DNA from: Paludifilum halophilum | GTDB lineage: Bacteria > Bacillota > Bacilli > Thermoactinomycetales > DSM-45169 | Length of the DNA stretch: 64,000 nucleotides | Assembly (NCBI RefSeq): GCF_002245355.1 | Contig: NZ_NOWF01000004.1 | Span: 1 to 64,000 of the forward strand | Direction of reading: 5' to 3' | Shown: piece after piece, positions 7,392-20,243 of the stretch | How the letters are laid out: the number at the start of each line of letters is the position of its first letter | Position numbering within the stretch: position 1 is the stretch's first letter | Program-made: the position numbers and the translations under genes | The notes under the pieces: model-generated | What the model was told of the DNA's origin: nothing | The model's database searches: none | The model's input: the letters and a program-made list of their open reading frames with translations, nothing else

Positions 7392-8651
7392 CTAAAACAG
7401 CGAAGCGAAAAAGTCACCGGCTCGGCGAAAGAAAAGCCGGATCCAGCCCGCCTTTTCCACATCCCGGCCGATCACCAGAGGAATGGGCTCCAACCCGGGA
7501 ATTTCCTTTCCATTGTACAAAATTTTCGCCTTCCCCACCACCGTTCCCGCGGATAAAGGCGCTTGTAAATCGCCGGAGATCTCCACCTGATAACGGATAT
7601 GTTCCTTATTTCCTTCCCTTACAGGAAGAACCAAGGATTCCTCCGCCAGGAGGCCGACTTCCGGATCAACGCCCCCGTCGACGGAAACCTTTCCATATCC
7701 GGGAATAGCATGATCCGCCTGAACGACTTTTTGCATTTCATATAGATCAAAACCATAATCCAACAGTTTCGCCGTCTCTGTAAACCGTTTCTGTTTGGAG
7801 GAAGTCCCCATTACGACAGAGATGAAGCGCATCCCATCCCGCTCAGCCGTTCCTGCAAAACCGTAACCCGCTTCCCGGGTGTATCCCGTCTTGAGACCGT
7901 CAATCCCTTGATAGGAGTGGGACAACCCCGGTACCATCCGATTCCGGTTCACGAGCACCATTTCCCGTTTTTCCCCAGGTCGGAAGGTGTAACGGGGTTG
8001 GGATATTTTATCCACTACATCGGGGTAGTCCAACAACAAGCGACGGCTCAGCCGTCCGATATCCTCCGCCGACATCTGATGCTCTCCCTTCACCTCGGGA
8101 GGCCGGGGGTAGCTGTGCCGGGGCAGACCGGTACAATTGACAAAATGAGTCTGTTCCAAACCCATCTCCTTCGCCTTTCGATTCATCCAACTGACGAACG
8201 TTTCCTCGCTTCCGGCGAAATGTTCCGCCAGAGCGACAGCGGCGTCATTGGCGGAATGAATCGCCATCGCGGAAAAAAGCTCCTCAACCGTCCGTGTCTC
8301 CCCTGTCTTCAGATAAACCTGCGACTCACCGATCCGGGCCACATTTCGGCTGACTCGGACAGGATCGTCCCATTCGGCTTGTCCTTGATCAATTTTCTCC
8401 AAAATCAGATACTCGGTCATAATCTTGGTTAAGCTGGCGGGTGCATAGGACTTGCCCGCATGATGTTCCGCCAAAATTAAGCCGGAATCCATCTCCATCA
8501 AAATATAGGATCGAGCTTCCAATTCCGGCAGGGGTTCCGCCGCTTCTGCGGGAACGGCGGAAACCATCCACAGCCAAACGATCAATAAGCAACAACCCAT
8601 CGCCATCCATGGTTGAGGTATACTCCTCAACCATCCCCGTTTCCCGCTCAC
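7392..8651 (-). CDS. dacA: D-alanyl-D-alanine carboxypeptidase (PBP5-like)
   Basis: A 419-residue low-molecular-weight penicillin-binding protein that trims the terminal D-Ala from peptidoglycan pentapeptides. A signal peptide (about residues 1-38, ending AEA) precedes the SxxK motif with Ser73/Lys76 (ASLTK), SAN at 133-135 and KTG at 254-256. A PBP5 C-terminal domain follows, and a C-terminal amphipathic helix (IRLFFRRAGDFFASLF) probably anchors it to the membrane. It sits between guaB and pdxT as in Bacillus. Confidence 0.95.
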   Translation of the reverse strand: MSGKRGWLRSIPQPWMAMGCCLLIVWLWMVSAVPAEAAEPLPELEARSYILMEMDSGLILAEHHAGKSYAPASLTKIMTEYLILEKIDQGQAEWDDPVRVSRNVARIGESQVYLKTGETRTVEELFSAMAIHSANDAAVALAEHFAGSEETFVSWMNRKAKEMGLEQTHFVNCTGLPRHSYPRPPEVKGEHQMSAEDIGRLSRRLLLDYPDVVDKISQPRYTFRPGEKREMVLVNRNRMVPGLSHSYQGIDGLKTGYTREAGYGFAGTAERDGMRFISVVMGTSSKQKRFTETAKLLDYGFDLYEMQKVVQADHAIPGYGKVSVDGGVDPEVGLLAEESLVLPVREGNKEHIRYQVEISGDLQAPLSAGTVVGKAKILYNGKEIPGLEPIPLVIGRDVEKAGWIRLFFRRAGDFFASLF

Positions 8652-8772
8652 TCCTTAGGGATCACCTCTTTAAAAGGATAGAAAATGATACCACTTCCAA
8701 CGACACATGAATAGTTTACCGAAAGGAAGACCGGTTGAAAACGGGGATAAAGCCGAGAACAAAAAACCGTAA

Positions 8773-8812
8773 AAAAAAGCCCCCCTTGCGCTAATAAGGG
8801 CAAGAGGGCTTT
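8773..8812 (-). terminator. Terminator after guaB
   Basis: On the minus strand AAGCCCTCTTGC pairs with GCAAGGGGGGCTT around an eight-base loop and is followed by a run of eight Ts. It lies directly downstream of guaB. Confidence 0.85.
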
Positions 8813-8828
8813 TTCAAAAGTCTTTCGG

Positions 8829-10363
<1,535 letters not shown>

Positions 10364-10512
10364 GATGCGTCACTACGGTAATTGAAGCCGTTCAGACAAC
10401 CGGGAAACCAAAGGATATTTTTCTTTAAAAACTTAAATGGAAAATAATATATAAAAAGGATTTTAAAGGGGTTTTTGATTTTGGCGGGGCAGGGTGTGAG
10501 CAATCTTTACCA

Positions 10513-10541
10513 TTGTCGTCTTTCGATTTTTCCTTTATACT
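10513..10541 (+). promoter_or_regulatory. Promoter of the lysine riboswitch transcript
   Basis: TTGTCG (10513-10518) and TATACT (10536-10541) with a 17-base spacer lie about 45 bases upstream of the first conserved riboswitch element. The position fits transcription of the L-box leader and permease. Confidence 0.55.
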
Positions 10542-10589
10542 GAAACCATTGTAGATCAATCGAATATCAAATCCTCATCATCAAACGAT

Positions 10590-10768
10590 GGGGTAGAGGT
10601 TGCGGCTTTCATCAGTATTCCGTACGAGGTGCGGAGAAGACTGTCGACTCCGGAAGAAAGGGAATGCCGCCGAAGTTTCCCCGTATTCTCCGAACGGGGA
10701 GGCTGGGTCTGTCACCGAAAGGGACAGGACTGTCACGTGACCGTTGCGGTACTCGTGATGCGCTATCT
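10590..10768 (+). promoter_or_regulatory. Lysine riboswitch (L-box)
   Basis: The leader carries the conserved lysine-aptamer blocks in order: GTAGAGGTTGCG (10593-10604), AAGGGAATGCCGCCGAAG (about 10658-10675), GGCTGGGTCTGTCAC (about 10699-10713), GACTGTCACGTG (about 10728-10739) and GTGATGCGCTATC (about 10755-10767). It is followed by a strong terminator and a lysine permease. Lysine binding would favour termination and so switch off uptake. Confidence 0.93.
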
Positions 10769-10797
10769 TCATGGAAGGTTGATGCGGATTTTCAGGG

Positions 10798-10830
10798 TAC
10801 CGTCGAAAAAGGTTTTCGACGGTATTTTTT
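10798..10830 (+). terminator. Riboswitch-controlled terminator
   Basis: A perfect 12-base-pair stem (TACCGTCGAAAA / TTTTCGACGGTA) with a three-base loop is followed by six Ts. It lies 30 bases after the aptamer and 120 bases before the permease, as expected for the expression platform. Confidence 0.9.
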
Positions 10831-10949
10831 GTTTCCACTCCTTCCGCAGATGGCGACTCGATGCCGAGTGCCTGCCACCCACCACTCTCAAACCCCTTTT
10901 TTCGACCTGTTGTTGAATTCGTGGGTTGACTGCAAAGGAGTGACTTATT

Positions 10950-12407
10950 TTGAGCGATTCACCCAACCGGCTGAAGCGGAAGCTTCAGGCGCGACATCTA
11001 TCCATGATCGCCATCGGGGGCTCGATCGGGACCGGACTGTTTCTCGGAAGCGGCAGCGCGATCCATACCGCCGGCCCCGGGGGTGCTCTCGCCGCTTATA
11101 TGGCCGTTGGACTCATGGTTTATTTCTTGATGGCCAGTCTGGGAGAAATGGCCTCGTACTTGCCGGTCTCCGGGTCTTTCAGCACTTATGCAGCCCGGTT
11201 TGTCGACCCCGCCCTGGGTTTTGCCTTGGGCTGGAACTATTGGTACAACTGGGCGATTACAATCGCCGCCGAATTGTCCGCCGCAACCCTGATTATGAAG
11301 TTTTGGTTCCCGGACAGTCCTTCCCTCCTGTGGAGCGCTTTGTTTCTCATTCTGATCACAGGACTCAACTATCTGTCCGTTAAAGGGTACGGCGAATCGG
11401 AATACTGGTTTGCTCTGATCAAAGTGAGTACAGTCATCATCTTTATCGTCGTCGGGCTTTTGATGATCCTCGGGATCATGGGGGGCGAAGCCGTCGGATT
11501 CCGTAATTTCACCATCGAAGATGCCCCCTTCCACGGCGGTTGGCTGGCCGCTCTCAGTATTTTCATGGTCGCGGGATTTTCCTTTCAGGGAACGGAGATG
11601 ATCGGGGTGGCCGCCGGGGAAAGCGAAAACCCGGGGAAAAACATCCCGAAAGCGATCCGGCAAGTGTTTTGGCGAATCCTTCTGTTTTACGTTCTCGCCA
11701 TTTTCGTGATCGGATTGCTCATCCCTTACACCCATCCCAACTTGGTGAATGAAAGCATCACCAGTATCGCCGTCAGCCCGTTTACCATGGTGTTTGAAAA
11801 AGCGGGTCTGGCTTTTGCCGCTTCGGTGATGAATGCCGTTATTTTGACAGCGGTTCTTTCCGCAGGCAACTCCGGGATGTACGCTTCCACCCGGATGCTG
11901 TGGGTTTTGGCTAAAGAGGGGAAGGCTCCCCGTTTTCTGGCCAAGGTGAATAAGCGGGGGACCCCAGTGAATGCCTTGCTTGTCACCGCTTCCGTAGGAA
12001 TGGTCGCCTTCCTCGCTTCCCTCTTCGGCGACGGAGCCGTCTATGTCTGGCTGTTGAACGCCTCCGGCATGTCCGGCTTCATCGCCTGGGTGGGGATCGC
12101 GATCAGCCACTACCGGTTCCGTAAAGCGTATGTCGCTCAAGGACGGGAGCTGAACACCCTGCCCTTCCGGGCCCGGTGGTTCCCCTTCGGTCCGCTTTTC
12201 GCATTCGCTCTCTGCACGATCGTGATTCTCGGGCAAAATTACTCGGGCTTTACCCAGGATCCGATCGACTGGTACGGAATCCTGGTCTCCTATATCGGAC
12301 TTCCTCTCTTTCTGCTGGTATGGCTCTCTTATAAGTTCGTCAAGAAGACGAGGATCGTCCCCTTGCAGGATTGTCGTTTCGACGGAGAAGAGACCTCTGC
12401 GAAGTAG
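10950..12407 (+). CDS. lysP: Lysine-specific permease (APC family)
   Basis: A 485-residue amino-acid permease with twelve predicted membrane segments. The first carries the APC signature 'IAIGGSIGTGLFLGSG' (residues 20-35). The LysP assignment is supported by overall resemblance and by the lysine riboswitch in its leader. The start is a TTG at 10950 with an AAGGAGTGA site. It imports lysine when the pool is low. The final TAG coincides with the left end of a family C palindromic remnant. Confidence 0.92.
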   Translation: MSDSPNRLKRKLQARHLSMIAIGGSIGTGLFLGSGSAIHTAGPGGALAAYMAVGLMVYFLMASLGEMASYLPVSGSFSTYAARFVDPALGFALGWNYWYNWAITIAAELSAATLIMKFWFPDSPSLLWSALFLILITGLNYLSVKGYGESEYWFALIKVSTVIIFIVVGLLMILGIMGGEAVGFRNFTIEDAPFHGGWLAALSIFMVAGFSFQGTEMIGVAAGESENPGKNIPKAIRQVFWRILLFYVLAIFVIGLLIPYTHPNLVNESITSIAVSPFTMVFEKAGLAFAASVMNAVILTAVLSAGNSGMYASTRMLWVLAKEGKAPRFLAKVNKRGTPVNALLVTASVGMVAFLASLFGDGAVYVWLLNASGMSGFIAWVGIAISHYRFRKAYVAQGRELNTLPFRARWFPFGPLFAFALCTIVILGQNYSGFTQDPIDWYGILVSYIGLPLFLLVWLSYKFVKKTRIVPLQDCRFDGEETSAK

Positions 12408-12455
12408 GGCCTGTCTAGGTGGATCAGCTCCTTTCGGCAATCGACCAGACACACC
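12407..12455. repeat. Family C element remnant (49 bp)
   Basis: The stretch begins GGGCCTGTCTAGGTGGATCA and ends CGGCAATCGACCAGACACACC. It keeps both inverted ends of the family C elements at 34300 and 36716 with almost no interior. It overlaps the last base of the lysP stop codon. Confidence 0.5.
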
Positions 12456-12478
12456 TTTAAAACCGATCAAACAAACGG

Positions 12479-12514
12479 CTCCGGCCACCCGTTCAGGGCG
12501 GCCGGAGTTTTTTT
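12479..12514 (+). terminator. Terminator after lysP
   Basis: The stem CTCCGGCC/GGCCGGAG (12479-12486, 12500-12507) is followed by seven Ts. Confidence 0.85.
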
Positions 12515-12729
12515 CGGCGAAAAAATGCTTCCCTCCTTTCGGTATGTCGGGGCGGTACTTTGCCTCATAAGTCCTTGGATTTCTTCACAATTTATATTCA
12601 GGTATGTTGATGACCCATATAACTTGGACGTGTCTAGTCATTCGCTTATAAGTAGCTGGCATGCGATTTCCAGTGCAGCAACCTTTACACTCTCAAGGGA
12701 GCACAAGTTAGCGGAGGAGGATCCGATCG

Positions 12730-13803
12730 GTGGATGTTCGCCCGATCCGGCGCATTTCCTGCGATTTTCCGGAACAAAAGATGTGGAATCTGTTTCTCAT
12801 CCTGGAAAACGAGACGACTGTCAGACGGTTCCTGACGGAAAAGTATCGACGGATGGGGTTAGAACATCCGGAGAAGGCTTCCTTCCATACGGCCCATCCA
12901 CTCATCTATTACATCAAACAAGGCCGGGATATCTACCGTTCCGCCGGTCACAGCGGGGTGTTCATCCGCCCGCTCCTCTCCTATTACGGAATGATGAATC
13001 TGGCCAAAGCATGGATGTTGTCCATGGATCCGGAATACCCCCGGAACACAGCAGTCTTGCGACACGGAGTATCCACCCGTAAACGGAAAAGAAGGGGGTT
13101 TTCCTTCCTTTCCGACGAAGTTCGGGTCCAACGGAACGGTCTGTTTGCTGAATTGGCCCGCTGTGTACAGGTTCCACCCTTAAACGGGGAAAGCTGGGCG
13201 ATGAGGGATCTTTTTTCCATCCTGCCGGAACTGCAGGACGGCTACCGTCAGTTGTTCAGAAAGGCGACTCTCTTTCCCGTTGTCGTCCCCGATCCACTGT
13301 CAAAGAGGAACTTACGGGAGATGCCCTTCTTTTTGGAAGAAAGCATTCTGGACACGTTTCACCGAACCCCCCGCAGTTTGGTGGAATATCTGAACCGGAA
13401 CCGATCCGATCCCGAGGTCTTTTTTTCCTGCGGGGACAACCCAGTCACCGGGGAAAAACTGTGCCTGAGCTGGCACCATCCCCGAACCGATCATGTCGAC
13501 AGCTGGGAAAAGGGATTTTCCCACCCTTTGTTCCGGGAAGACGGAAAAGGCGGTTATTACCTGTTTTCCGGTAATAACCGCCTGTTATCCGCTCTGCCCG
13601 AAGCATTGGTCCATTATCTGATCCTGTTTGCTCTCAGTATGTTGTGCCGGTATGAAACCCCTCTTTGGGGGGAAATGATCTACGGCCTGGCCGCTGAAGA
13701 CATGGTTTTGATCCAGGAGTTCCTGGATGTCAGCCAGCGTAAATTCCCCAACATGATCCTGAATCATCTGTTTGAGGAGAAATTGATCTTTACCTCTTCC
13801 TAG
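12730..13803 (+). CDS. yaaC: YaaC family protein
   Basis: A 357-residue protein of the YaaC family of Bacillales, found between gyrA and guaB as here. It is predicted cytosolic and largely helical, with conserved-looking blocks 'FIRPLLSYYGMMNLAKAW' and 'MIYGLAAEDM'. Function is not established. The start is a GTG at 12730, some ten bases after GGAGGAGG. The stop codon (TAG, 13801-13803) is formed by the left end of a family A repeat, so the native C-terminus probably ends exactly at the insertion site. Confidence 0.85.
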   Translation: MDVRPIRRISCDFPEQKMWNLFLILENETTVRRFLTEKYRRMGLEHPEKASFHTAHPLIYYIKQGRDIYRSAGHSGVFIRPLLSYYGMMNLAKAWMLSMDPEYPRNTAVLRHGVSTRKRKRRGFSFLSDEVRVQRNGLFAELARCVQVPPLNGESWAMRDLFSILPELQDGYRQLFRKATLFPVVVPDPLSKRNLREMPFFLEESILDTFHRTPRSLVEYLNRNRSDPEVFFSCGDNPVTGEKLCLSWHHPRTDHVDSWEKGFSHPLFREDGKGGYYLFSGNNRLLSALPEALVHYLILFALSMLCRYETPLWGEMIYGLAAEDMVLIQEFLDVSQRKFPNMILNHLFEEKLIFTSS

Positions 13804-13938
13804 AAGCCTTGTGATTTAGCACGACCTTGGTGGGTCAGGGTGGGGTTCCACACACCGTTTCGTTGTTCTGACGAGCCAAAGGCACTCCGTGTTGAACCCC
13901 ACCCTCCCGAACAGGGGACTTTTTCACCATGCTTCTAG
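13800..13938. repeat. Family A palindromic element
   Basis: A 139-base element from CTAGAAGC to GCTTCTAG with a central hairpin-forming palindrome (GGGTGGGGTTCCACAC ... GTTGAACCCCACCC). It matches the copies at 36997, 47415 and 58548. It is immediately followed by a family B element; the two share the CTAG at 13935-13938. The left end supplies the yaaC stop. Confidence 0.85.
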
Positions 13939-14136
13939 TACCCCTTCAGGCAACTTTGATCTGTTTGATCCCTTGCTGGGGGTGGTCGGGCTGGCAGGCC
14001 GTCTCCGATCTCTTGCAAAAAACGCATAGTGAGACCGGGAAGCGGAGCGACCTTGGCGAGACTTGTGCTCTCCTGAGTGCAAAGGATCTACGCCGGCCTA
14101 CCACCCTCCCAACTTGGTTACCAGATGGGGCACTAG
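13935..14136. repeat. Family B palindromic element
   Basis: A 202-base element from CTAGTACCCC to GGGGCACTAG with a long imperfect palindrome and a ~53-base central segment missing from the 6280 copy. It is nearly identical to the inverted copy at 26077. The right end supplies the gyrA stop codon (TAG on the minus strand, 14133-14135). In Bacillus an rRNA operon lies at this position; none is present here. Confidence 0.85.
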
Positions 14137-16583
14137 GATTCCTCTCCCTCGGCTTCTTCTTCATGGGTAGCGACCCGGGCCACGGTGGCCACCTCTTCTT
14201 CGTCCTTGAGGGAAATCAGCTTGACTCCCTGAGCATAACGGCCCATGGAGGAAATTCCGGAAACATTCATCCGAATCACCACACCGGAAGTGGTGACGAT
14301 CATCAAATCTTCTTCGGAAGAGACGACCTTCAGACCGACAACCTGTCCTTTGCGTCGGGTCACTTTTTGCGTCTTGATCCCTTTTCCGCCCCGGGACTGG
14401 GTTCGGTACTCGGACATCGGGGTCCGCTTCCCGTAACCCTTGGAGGTCACAATCATGACATCATTTTCAGCGTGGACGATATCCATGCCGACCACTTCAT
14501 CTTTCTCCGCCAAGGCGATTCCCTTCACCCCGGTCGCGGTTCGGCCCATGACGCGGACATCGTGTTCCGGGAAGCGGATCGACATTCCCATCCGGGTTCC
14601 CATAATGATCTCCTCACGGCCGTCCGTGAGGCGAACGCCGATCAGTTCGTCGCCTTCTCGGAGATTAATGGCAAAGAGACCGTTCCGCCGGATATTTCCG
14701 AACTCTTCCAGGGATGTCTTTTTAACCACCCCGTGCTTGGTCCCGAAGAAAAGATAGCAATCCGAGGTGAACTCCTTCACTGGGATGATGGCCTCGATAT
14801 ACTCTCCCTGATCGATTTGGATCAGATTGATGATCGGCGTTCCGCGGGCCTGACGGGAGAGCTCCGGAACGTCAAAGGCCTTCATCCGATAGACCTTGCC
14901 TCTGTTGGAGAAGAAGAGCAGGTAATTGTGGGAATGAGTGACGAACAGGTGTTGAACAAAGTCGTCTTCCCGGGTCCCCATGCCGGAAACCCCTCGGCCT
15001 CCCCGTCGCTGCGCCCGGTAGCTGGATAAGGGCATCCGCTTGATGTAACCCCGGTGGGTGAGCAGAATGGCCACCTCATCCTCCGGAATCAGATCCTCGT
15101 CCGCAATCTCCTCGGTATTCAGCAGGATCCGGGTCCGGCGCTCATCGGCAAACTTTTTGCGAAGGGAAACGAGTTCCCTGCGAACGACATTCAGAATTTG
15201 CTTCTCGGAAGAGAGAATCTTTCTCAACTTGTCGATCGTTTTGAGAAGTTCGTTATACTCACTTTCAATCTTTTCCCGTTCTAAACCGGTTAACCGCTGC
15301 AGTCGCATATCCAGAATCGCCTGCGCCTGCTTTTCCGACAAACCGAAAGACTCCATCAGCCCGTCCTTGGCTTCCTGGGTCGCCCGGGAACGGCGGATCA
15401 ATTCGATCACTTCATCGATATGATCCAGAGCGGTCCGCAGACCCTCCAAAATGTGAGCCCGCTCCTCCGCCTTTCGCAGATCATACTCCGTCCGGCGGCG
15501 AATCACTTCGATCTGATGTTGCAGATAATGGTGAAGCACCTGCTTCAGATTGAGTACGACCGGTTTCCCGTCCACCAGAGCCAACATATTCACGCCGAAA
15601 CTGGTTTGAAGCGCGGTATGCTTGTATAGGTTATTCAGCAGGATGCGCGGATTAACATCCCGCCGCAGTTCAATAATGATACGCATCCCTTCCCGGTCGG
15701 ACTCATCCCGCAGGTCGGTGATGCCGTCGATTTTTTTGTCGCGAACCAGTTCGGCGATCTTCTCCACCAGTTTCGCTTTATTCACCTGGTAGGGAAGCTC
15801 CTCCACCACGATCCGCATCTTACCGTTATTGGCTTCTTCGATCCGGGTTTTCGCCCGGATGCGAATGCTGCCCCGACCGGTCCGATAGGCCTTTTTGATG
15901 CCGTCCCGGCCCATAATCATTCCGGCAGTGGGAAAGTCCGGCCCCTTGATATATTCCATCAACTCATCGATGGTGATCTCCGGATTTTTGATCATAGCCA
16001 AAAGACCGTCAATCACTTCTCCCAAATTGTGAGGCGGAATATTGGTGGCCATCCCCACAGCAATCCCCGACGCCCCATTGACGAGGAGATTGGGGAAACG
16101 GGAAGGGAGTACCAGGGGCTCTTCCAGACGGCCGTCGTAATTGGGCCCGAAATCGACGGTCTCCTTCTGAATATCCCGAAGCAGCTCCAGGGTGATCGGG
16201 GCCATACGGGCTTCGGTGTACCGCATCGCCGCCGGGGAGTCCCCATCGATGGAACCGAAGTTTCCGTGTCCGTCCACCAGCATATTCCGGTAGGAAAAAT
16301 CCTGGGCCATGCGGACCATGGTATCGTAAACCGCCACATCCCCGTGGGGATGGTAGGAGGCCAAAACGTTACCGACCACATTGGAGGATTTCCGGAAACC
16401 CTTATCCGGCGTCAGACCCAGCTCGTGCATCGTATAGACGATTCGCCGGTGAACTGGCTTTAATCCGTCTCTCACATCCGGGAGCGCCCGGCTGACAATG
16501 ACGCTCATGGCATAGTCCAGGAAGGAATTTCGCATCTCCTGGCTGATATTGATCTCGTTAATCCGTTCCTTTTCTTCAGGCAT
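14133..16583 (-). CDS. gyrA: DNA gyrase subunit A
   Basis: An 816-residue type II topoisomerase A subunit that breaks and rejoins DNA during negative supercoiling. The catalytic tyrosine lies in '[10 protein letters not shown]' near residue 122. The C-terminal half contains six beta-pinwheel repeats with the GyrA box '[12 protein letters not shown]'. It follows gyrB with a 35-base gap. The acidic C-terminal tail ends at a stop codon contributed by a family B repeat. Confidence 0.98.
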   Translation of the reverse strand: MPEEKERINEINISQEMRNSFLDYAMSVIVSRALPDVRDGLKPVHRRIVYTMHELGLTPDKGFRKSSNVVGNVLASYHPHGDVAVYDTMVRMAQDFSYRNMLVDGHGNFGSIDGDSPAAMRYTEARMAPITLELLRDIQKETVDFGPNYDGRLEEPLVLPSRFPNLLVNGASGIAVGMATNIPPHNLGEVIDGLLAMIKNPEITIDELMEYIKGPDFPTAGMIMGRDGIKKAYRTGRGSIRIRAKTRIEEANNGKMRIVVEELPYQVNKAKLVEKIAELVRDKKIDGITDLRDESDREGMRIIIELRRDVNPRILLNNLYKHTALQTSFGVNMLALVDGKPVVLNLKQVLHHYLQHQIEVIRRRTEYDLRKAEERAHILEGLRTALDHIDEVIELIRRSRATQEAKDGLMESFGLSEKQAQAILDMRLQRLTGLEREKIESEYNELLKTIDKLRKILSSEKQILNVVRRELVSLRKKFADERRTRILLNTEEIADEDLIPEDEVAILLTHRGYIKRMPLSSYRAQRRGGRGVSGMGTREDDFVQHLFVTHSHNYLLFFSNRGKVYRMKAFDVPELSRQARGTPIINLIQIDQGEYIEAIIPVKEFTSDCYLFFGTKHGVVKKTSLEEFGNIRRNGLFAINLREGDELIGVRLTDGREEIIMGTRMGMSIRFPEHDVRVMGRTATGVKGIALAEKDEVVGMDIVHAENDVMIVTSKGYGKRTPMSEYRTQSRGGKGIKTQKVTRRKGQVVGLKVVSSEEDLMIVTTSGVVIRMNVSGISSMGRYAQGVKLISLKDEEEVATVARVATHEEEAEGEES

Positions 16584-16618
16584 GAAGCTTCCCTCCGCTT
16601 TATTCTAGGTCGCCCGCT

Positions 16619-18538
<1,920 letters not shown>

Positions 18539-18574
18539 TCACCTACTCTTTTTCAGTCCTTTTTTTGTCGGCTG

Positions 18575-18847
18575 TCAGGATCTATTCCTTCCTAAAGACC
18601 GGTTGCCTCCCTGTTGAGCGCGTTTCATCAGTGTCAGGGATGAAATGGGGGAAGCATAGATCGCGGTCTCGGTTACGACATAGGATTTGATCTCTTCGAC
18701 GGTGGAGATCACCTCCAGCCGACCTTGGCTGCGCCCTTCTTCCAAAAAGGGGGTCAGCGTTCCGGAAGATCGTCGGATTCCGGCATCCAGGATCGTAACG
18801 ACTTCTCTGATGCGAATCATTTTATTGCCGCCCAAATGGATAAACAC
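18575..18847 (-). CDS. remB: Extracellular matrix regulator RemB (DUF370)
   Basis: A 90-residue protein of the RemA/RemB family, conserved between recF and gyrB in Bacillales. RemA relatives are DNA-binding activators of biofilm matrix genes. The N-terminus 'MFIHLGGNKMIRIREVVTILD' begins at a GTG (residues MFIHLGG, then the helix). The GTG at 18847 follows a TGAGGTGA site that overlaps the recF stop, so it is translationally coupled to recF. The C-terminal ~15 residues are a basic tail. Confidence 0.85.
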   Translation of the reverse strand: MFIHLGGNKMIRIREVVTILDAGIRRSSGTLTPFLEEGRSQGRLEVISTVEEIKSYVVTETAIYASPISSLTLMKRAQQGGNRSLGRNRS

Positions 18848-18851
18848 CGTC

Positions 18852-19970
18852 TCACCTCAGTTCGGAAATATTACCCTGTCGCACGCGGAAAATACGAGCC
18901 CTGTCAAGAGTCTCTTCATCAATCCCTTCCAATCCGGTGGCAGTGACAAAGGTTTGCACCTTGCCCCGGATCGCCTCCAACAGATGGGTTTTACGGGAAT
19001 CGTCCAGCTCGGAAAGAACGTCATCCAGGAGTAAAATGGGATAAGTGCCGGTCTCCTGCCGGATCAGTTCGATTTCCGCCAGCTTGGTAGAGAGTGCCGC
19101 CGTCCGTTGTTGACCCTGGGATCCGAACGTGTGAAGATCCGTCCCGTTGACCGACAGGCGAAGATCATCCCGGTGGGGACCGATCAGAGTGCTTCCCCGG
19201 TGGATCTCCCGATCCCGAAGCTGTCCCAGCTCCTGTCTCAAAACGTCGGCATACATCTCTTCGTCCATGTCCGGATCCACTTCGGCGGAGGGAAGGTATT
19301 CCAGGCAAAGGGTTTCCCGCCCCTGAGTGATGGAATGGTGAATATCCCGAGCCCAATGGGAGAGTCGTCCGATAAATTGATATCGCCTTTTCCACAAGTG
19401 TGTACAATACTCGATCAGCTGCTCATCCAACACTTCCAACAAACCGGACTCTGGCCGCCGGTCTTTGGCCAGCTCTTTCAAAAGGCTGTTACGCTGGGTG
19501 AGCAACTTGTTGTAACGGGTCAGATAGTGGATATAAGCAGGATGGACCTGACCGATCTCCATATCGAGAAACCGTCGTCGAACCTGGGGGCTTCCCTTTA
19601 CGATGGACAAGTCTTCCGGGGCGAACAAAACAGCGGTGAGGGAACCGATATATTCACTGAGGCGGCGCTGTTCCAAACCGTTCCGCACCACTTTTTTCCC
19701 TCGGGGATGGAGGCGGACTTCCAGCCGTTGAGACCGGTCCTCCCGCACCACCCTCGCCTGAAGGCGTGCGACGGATTGTTCCCACCGGATTAGTTCCTTA
19801 TCCTTGCGAGTGCGGTGGGATTTTCCGATCGAGAGAACATAGAGGGATTCTAAAATATTGGTCTTCCCCTGGGCATTGGGCCCGACAAACAAGTGGAGCT
19901 CGTCCGGGCAATCCAGCTTCAGGCGGGAAATATTGCGGAACTGAAACAGTTCCAATTGCTCCACATACAA
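18852..19970 (-). CDS. recF: DNA replication/repair ATPase RecF
   Basis: A 372-residue SMC-like ATPase that loads RecA at gapped DNA. It has Walker A 'GPNAQGKTNILE' (residues 30-41), the ABC signature 'SQGQQRTAALS' near 290 and Walker B 'PILLLDDVLSELD' near 315. The start is a TTG at 19970 with a GGAGGGAGGGG site. It sits between yaaA and remB. Confidence 0.96.
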   Translation of the reverse strand: MYVEQLELFQFRNISRLKLDCPDELHLFVGPNAQGKTNILESLYVLSIGKSHRTRKDKELIRWEQSVARLQARVVREDRSQRLEVRLHPRGKKVVRNGLEQRRLSEYIGSLTAVLFAPEDLSIVKGSPQVRRRFLDMEIGQVHPAYIHYLTRYNKLLTQRNSLLKELAKDRRPESGLLEVLDEQLIEYCTHLWKRRYQFIGRLSHWARDIHHSITQGRETLCLEYLPSAEVDPDMDEEMYADVLRQELGQLRDREIHRGSTLIGPHRDDLRLSVNGTDLHTFGSQGQQRTAALSTKLAEIELIRQETGTYPILLLDDVLSELDDSRKTHLLEAIRGKVQTFVTATGLEGIDEETLDRARIFRVRQGNISELR

Positions 19971-19988
19971 TCGGATCCCCTCCCTCCG

Positions 19989-20204
19989 CTAAGAACGGAC
20001 CAGCCGTACGGTATCAAACCCCTCGATCTCTATCGAGTCCTGTGGATAAACTTTCCTCCCTCGACGAGTCTCAAGTTCGCCGTTTACCCGTACCTGGTTT
20101 TCCGCCAAGTAAATTTTGGCCTGTCCCCCGGTGTCCAAGAGATTTAATTTTTTCAGCAACTGACCCAGGGTGATATATTCCGTATGAATCAAAATTTGCT
20201 GCAC
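19989..20204 (-). CDS. yaaA: S4-domain RNA-binding protein YaaA
   Basis: A 71-residue S4-like protein (also called RlbA) conserved between dnaN and recF; it matches the usual family length. The S4 motif appears as 'ITLGQLLKKLNLLDTGGQAK' with 'VRVNGE'. The GTG at 20204, eight bases after GGAG, is chosen over a GTG three codons upstream that overlaps the site. The role is inferred as RNA or ribosome binding. Confidence 0.85.
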   Translation of the reverse strand: MQQILIHTEYITLGQLLKKLNLLDTGGQAKIYLAENQVRVNGELETRRGRKVYPQDSIEIEGFDTVRLVRS

Positions 20205-20243
20205 GCCATTCACTCCAAACCGTCCGAGACTAAAAAGAAACAG

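Noticed and set aside
10998-12488. 496-codon minus-strand frame opposite lysP
   Set aside because: Shadow of the permease; no family pattern, and it runs through the lysP terminator.
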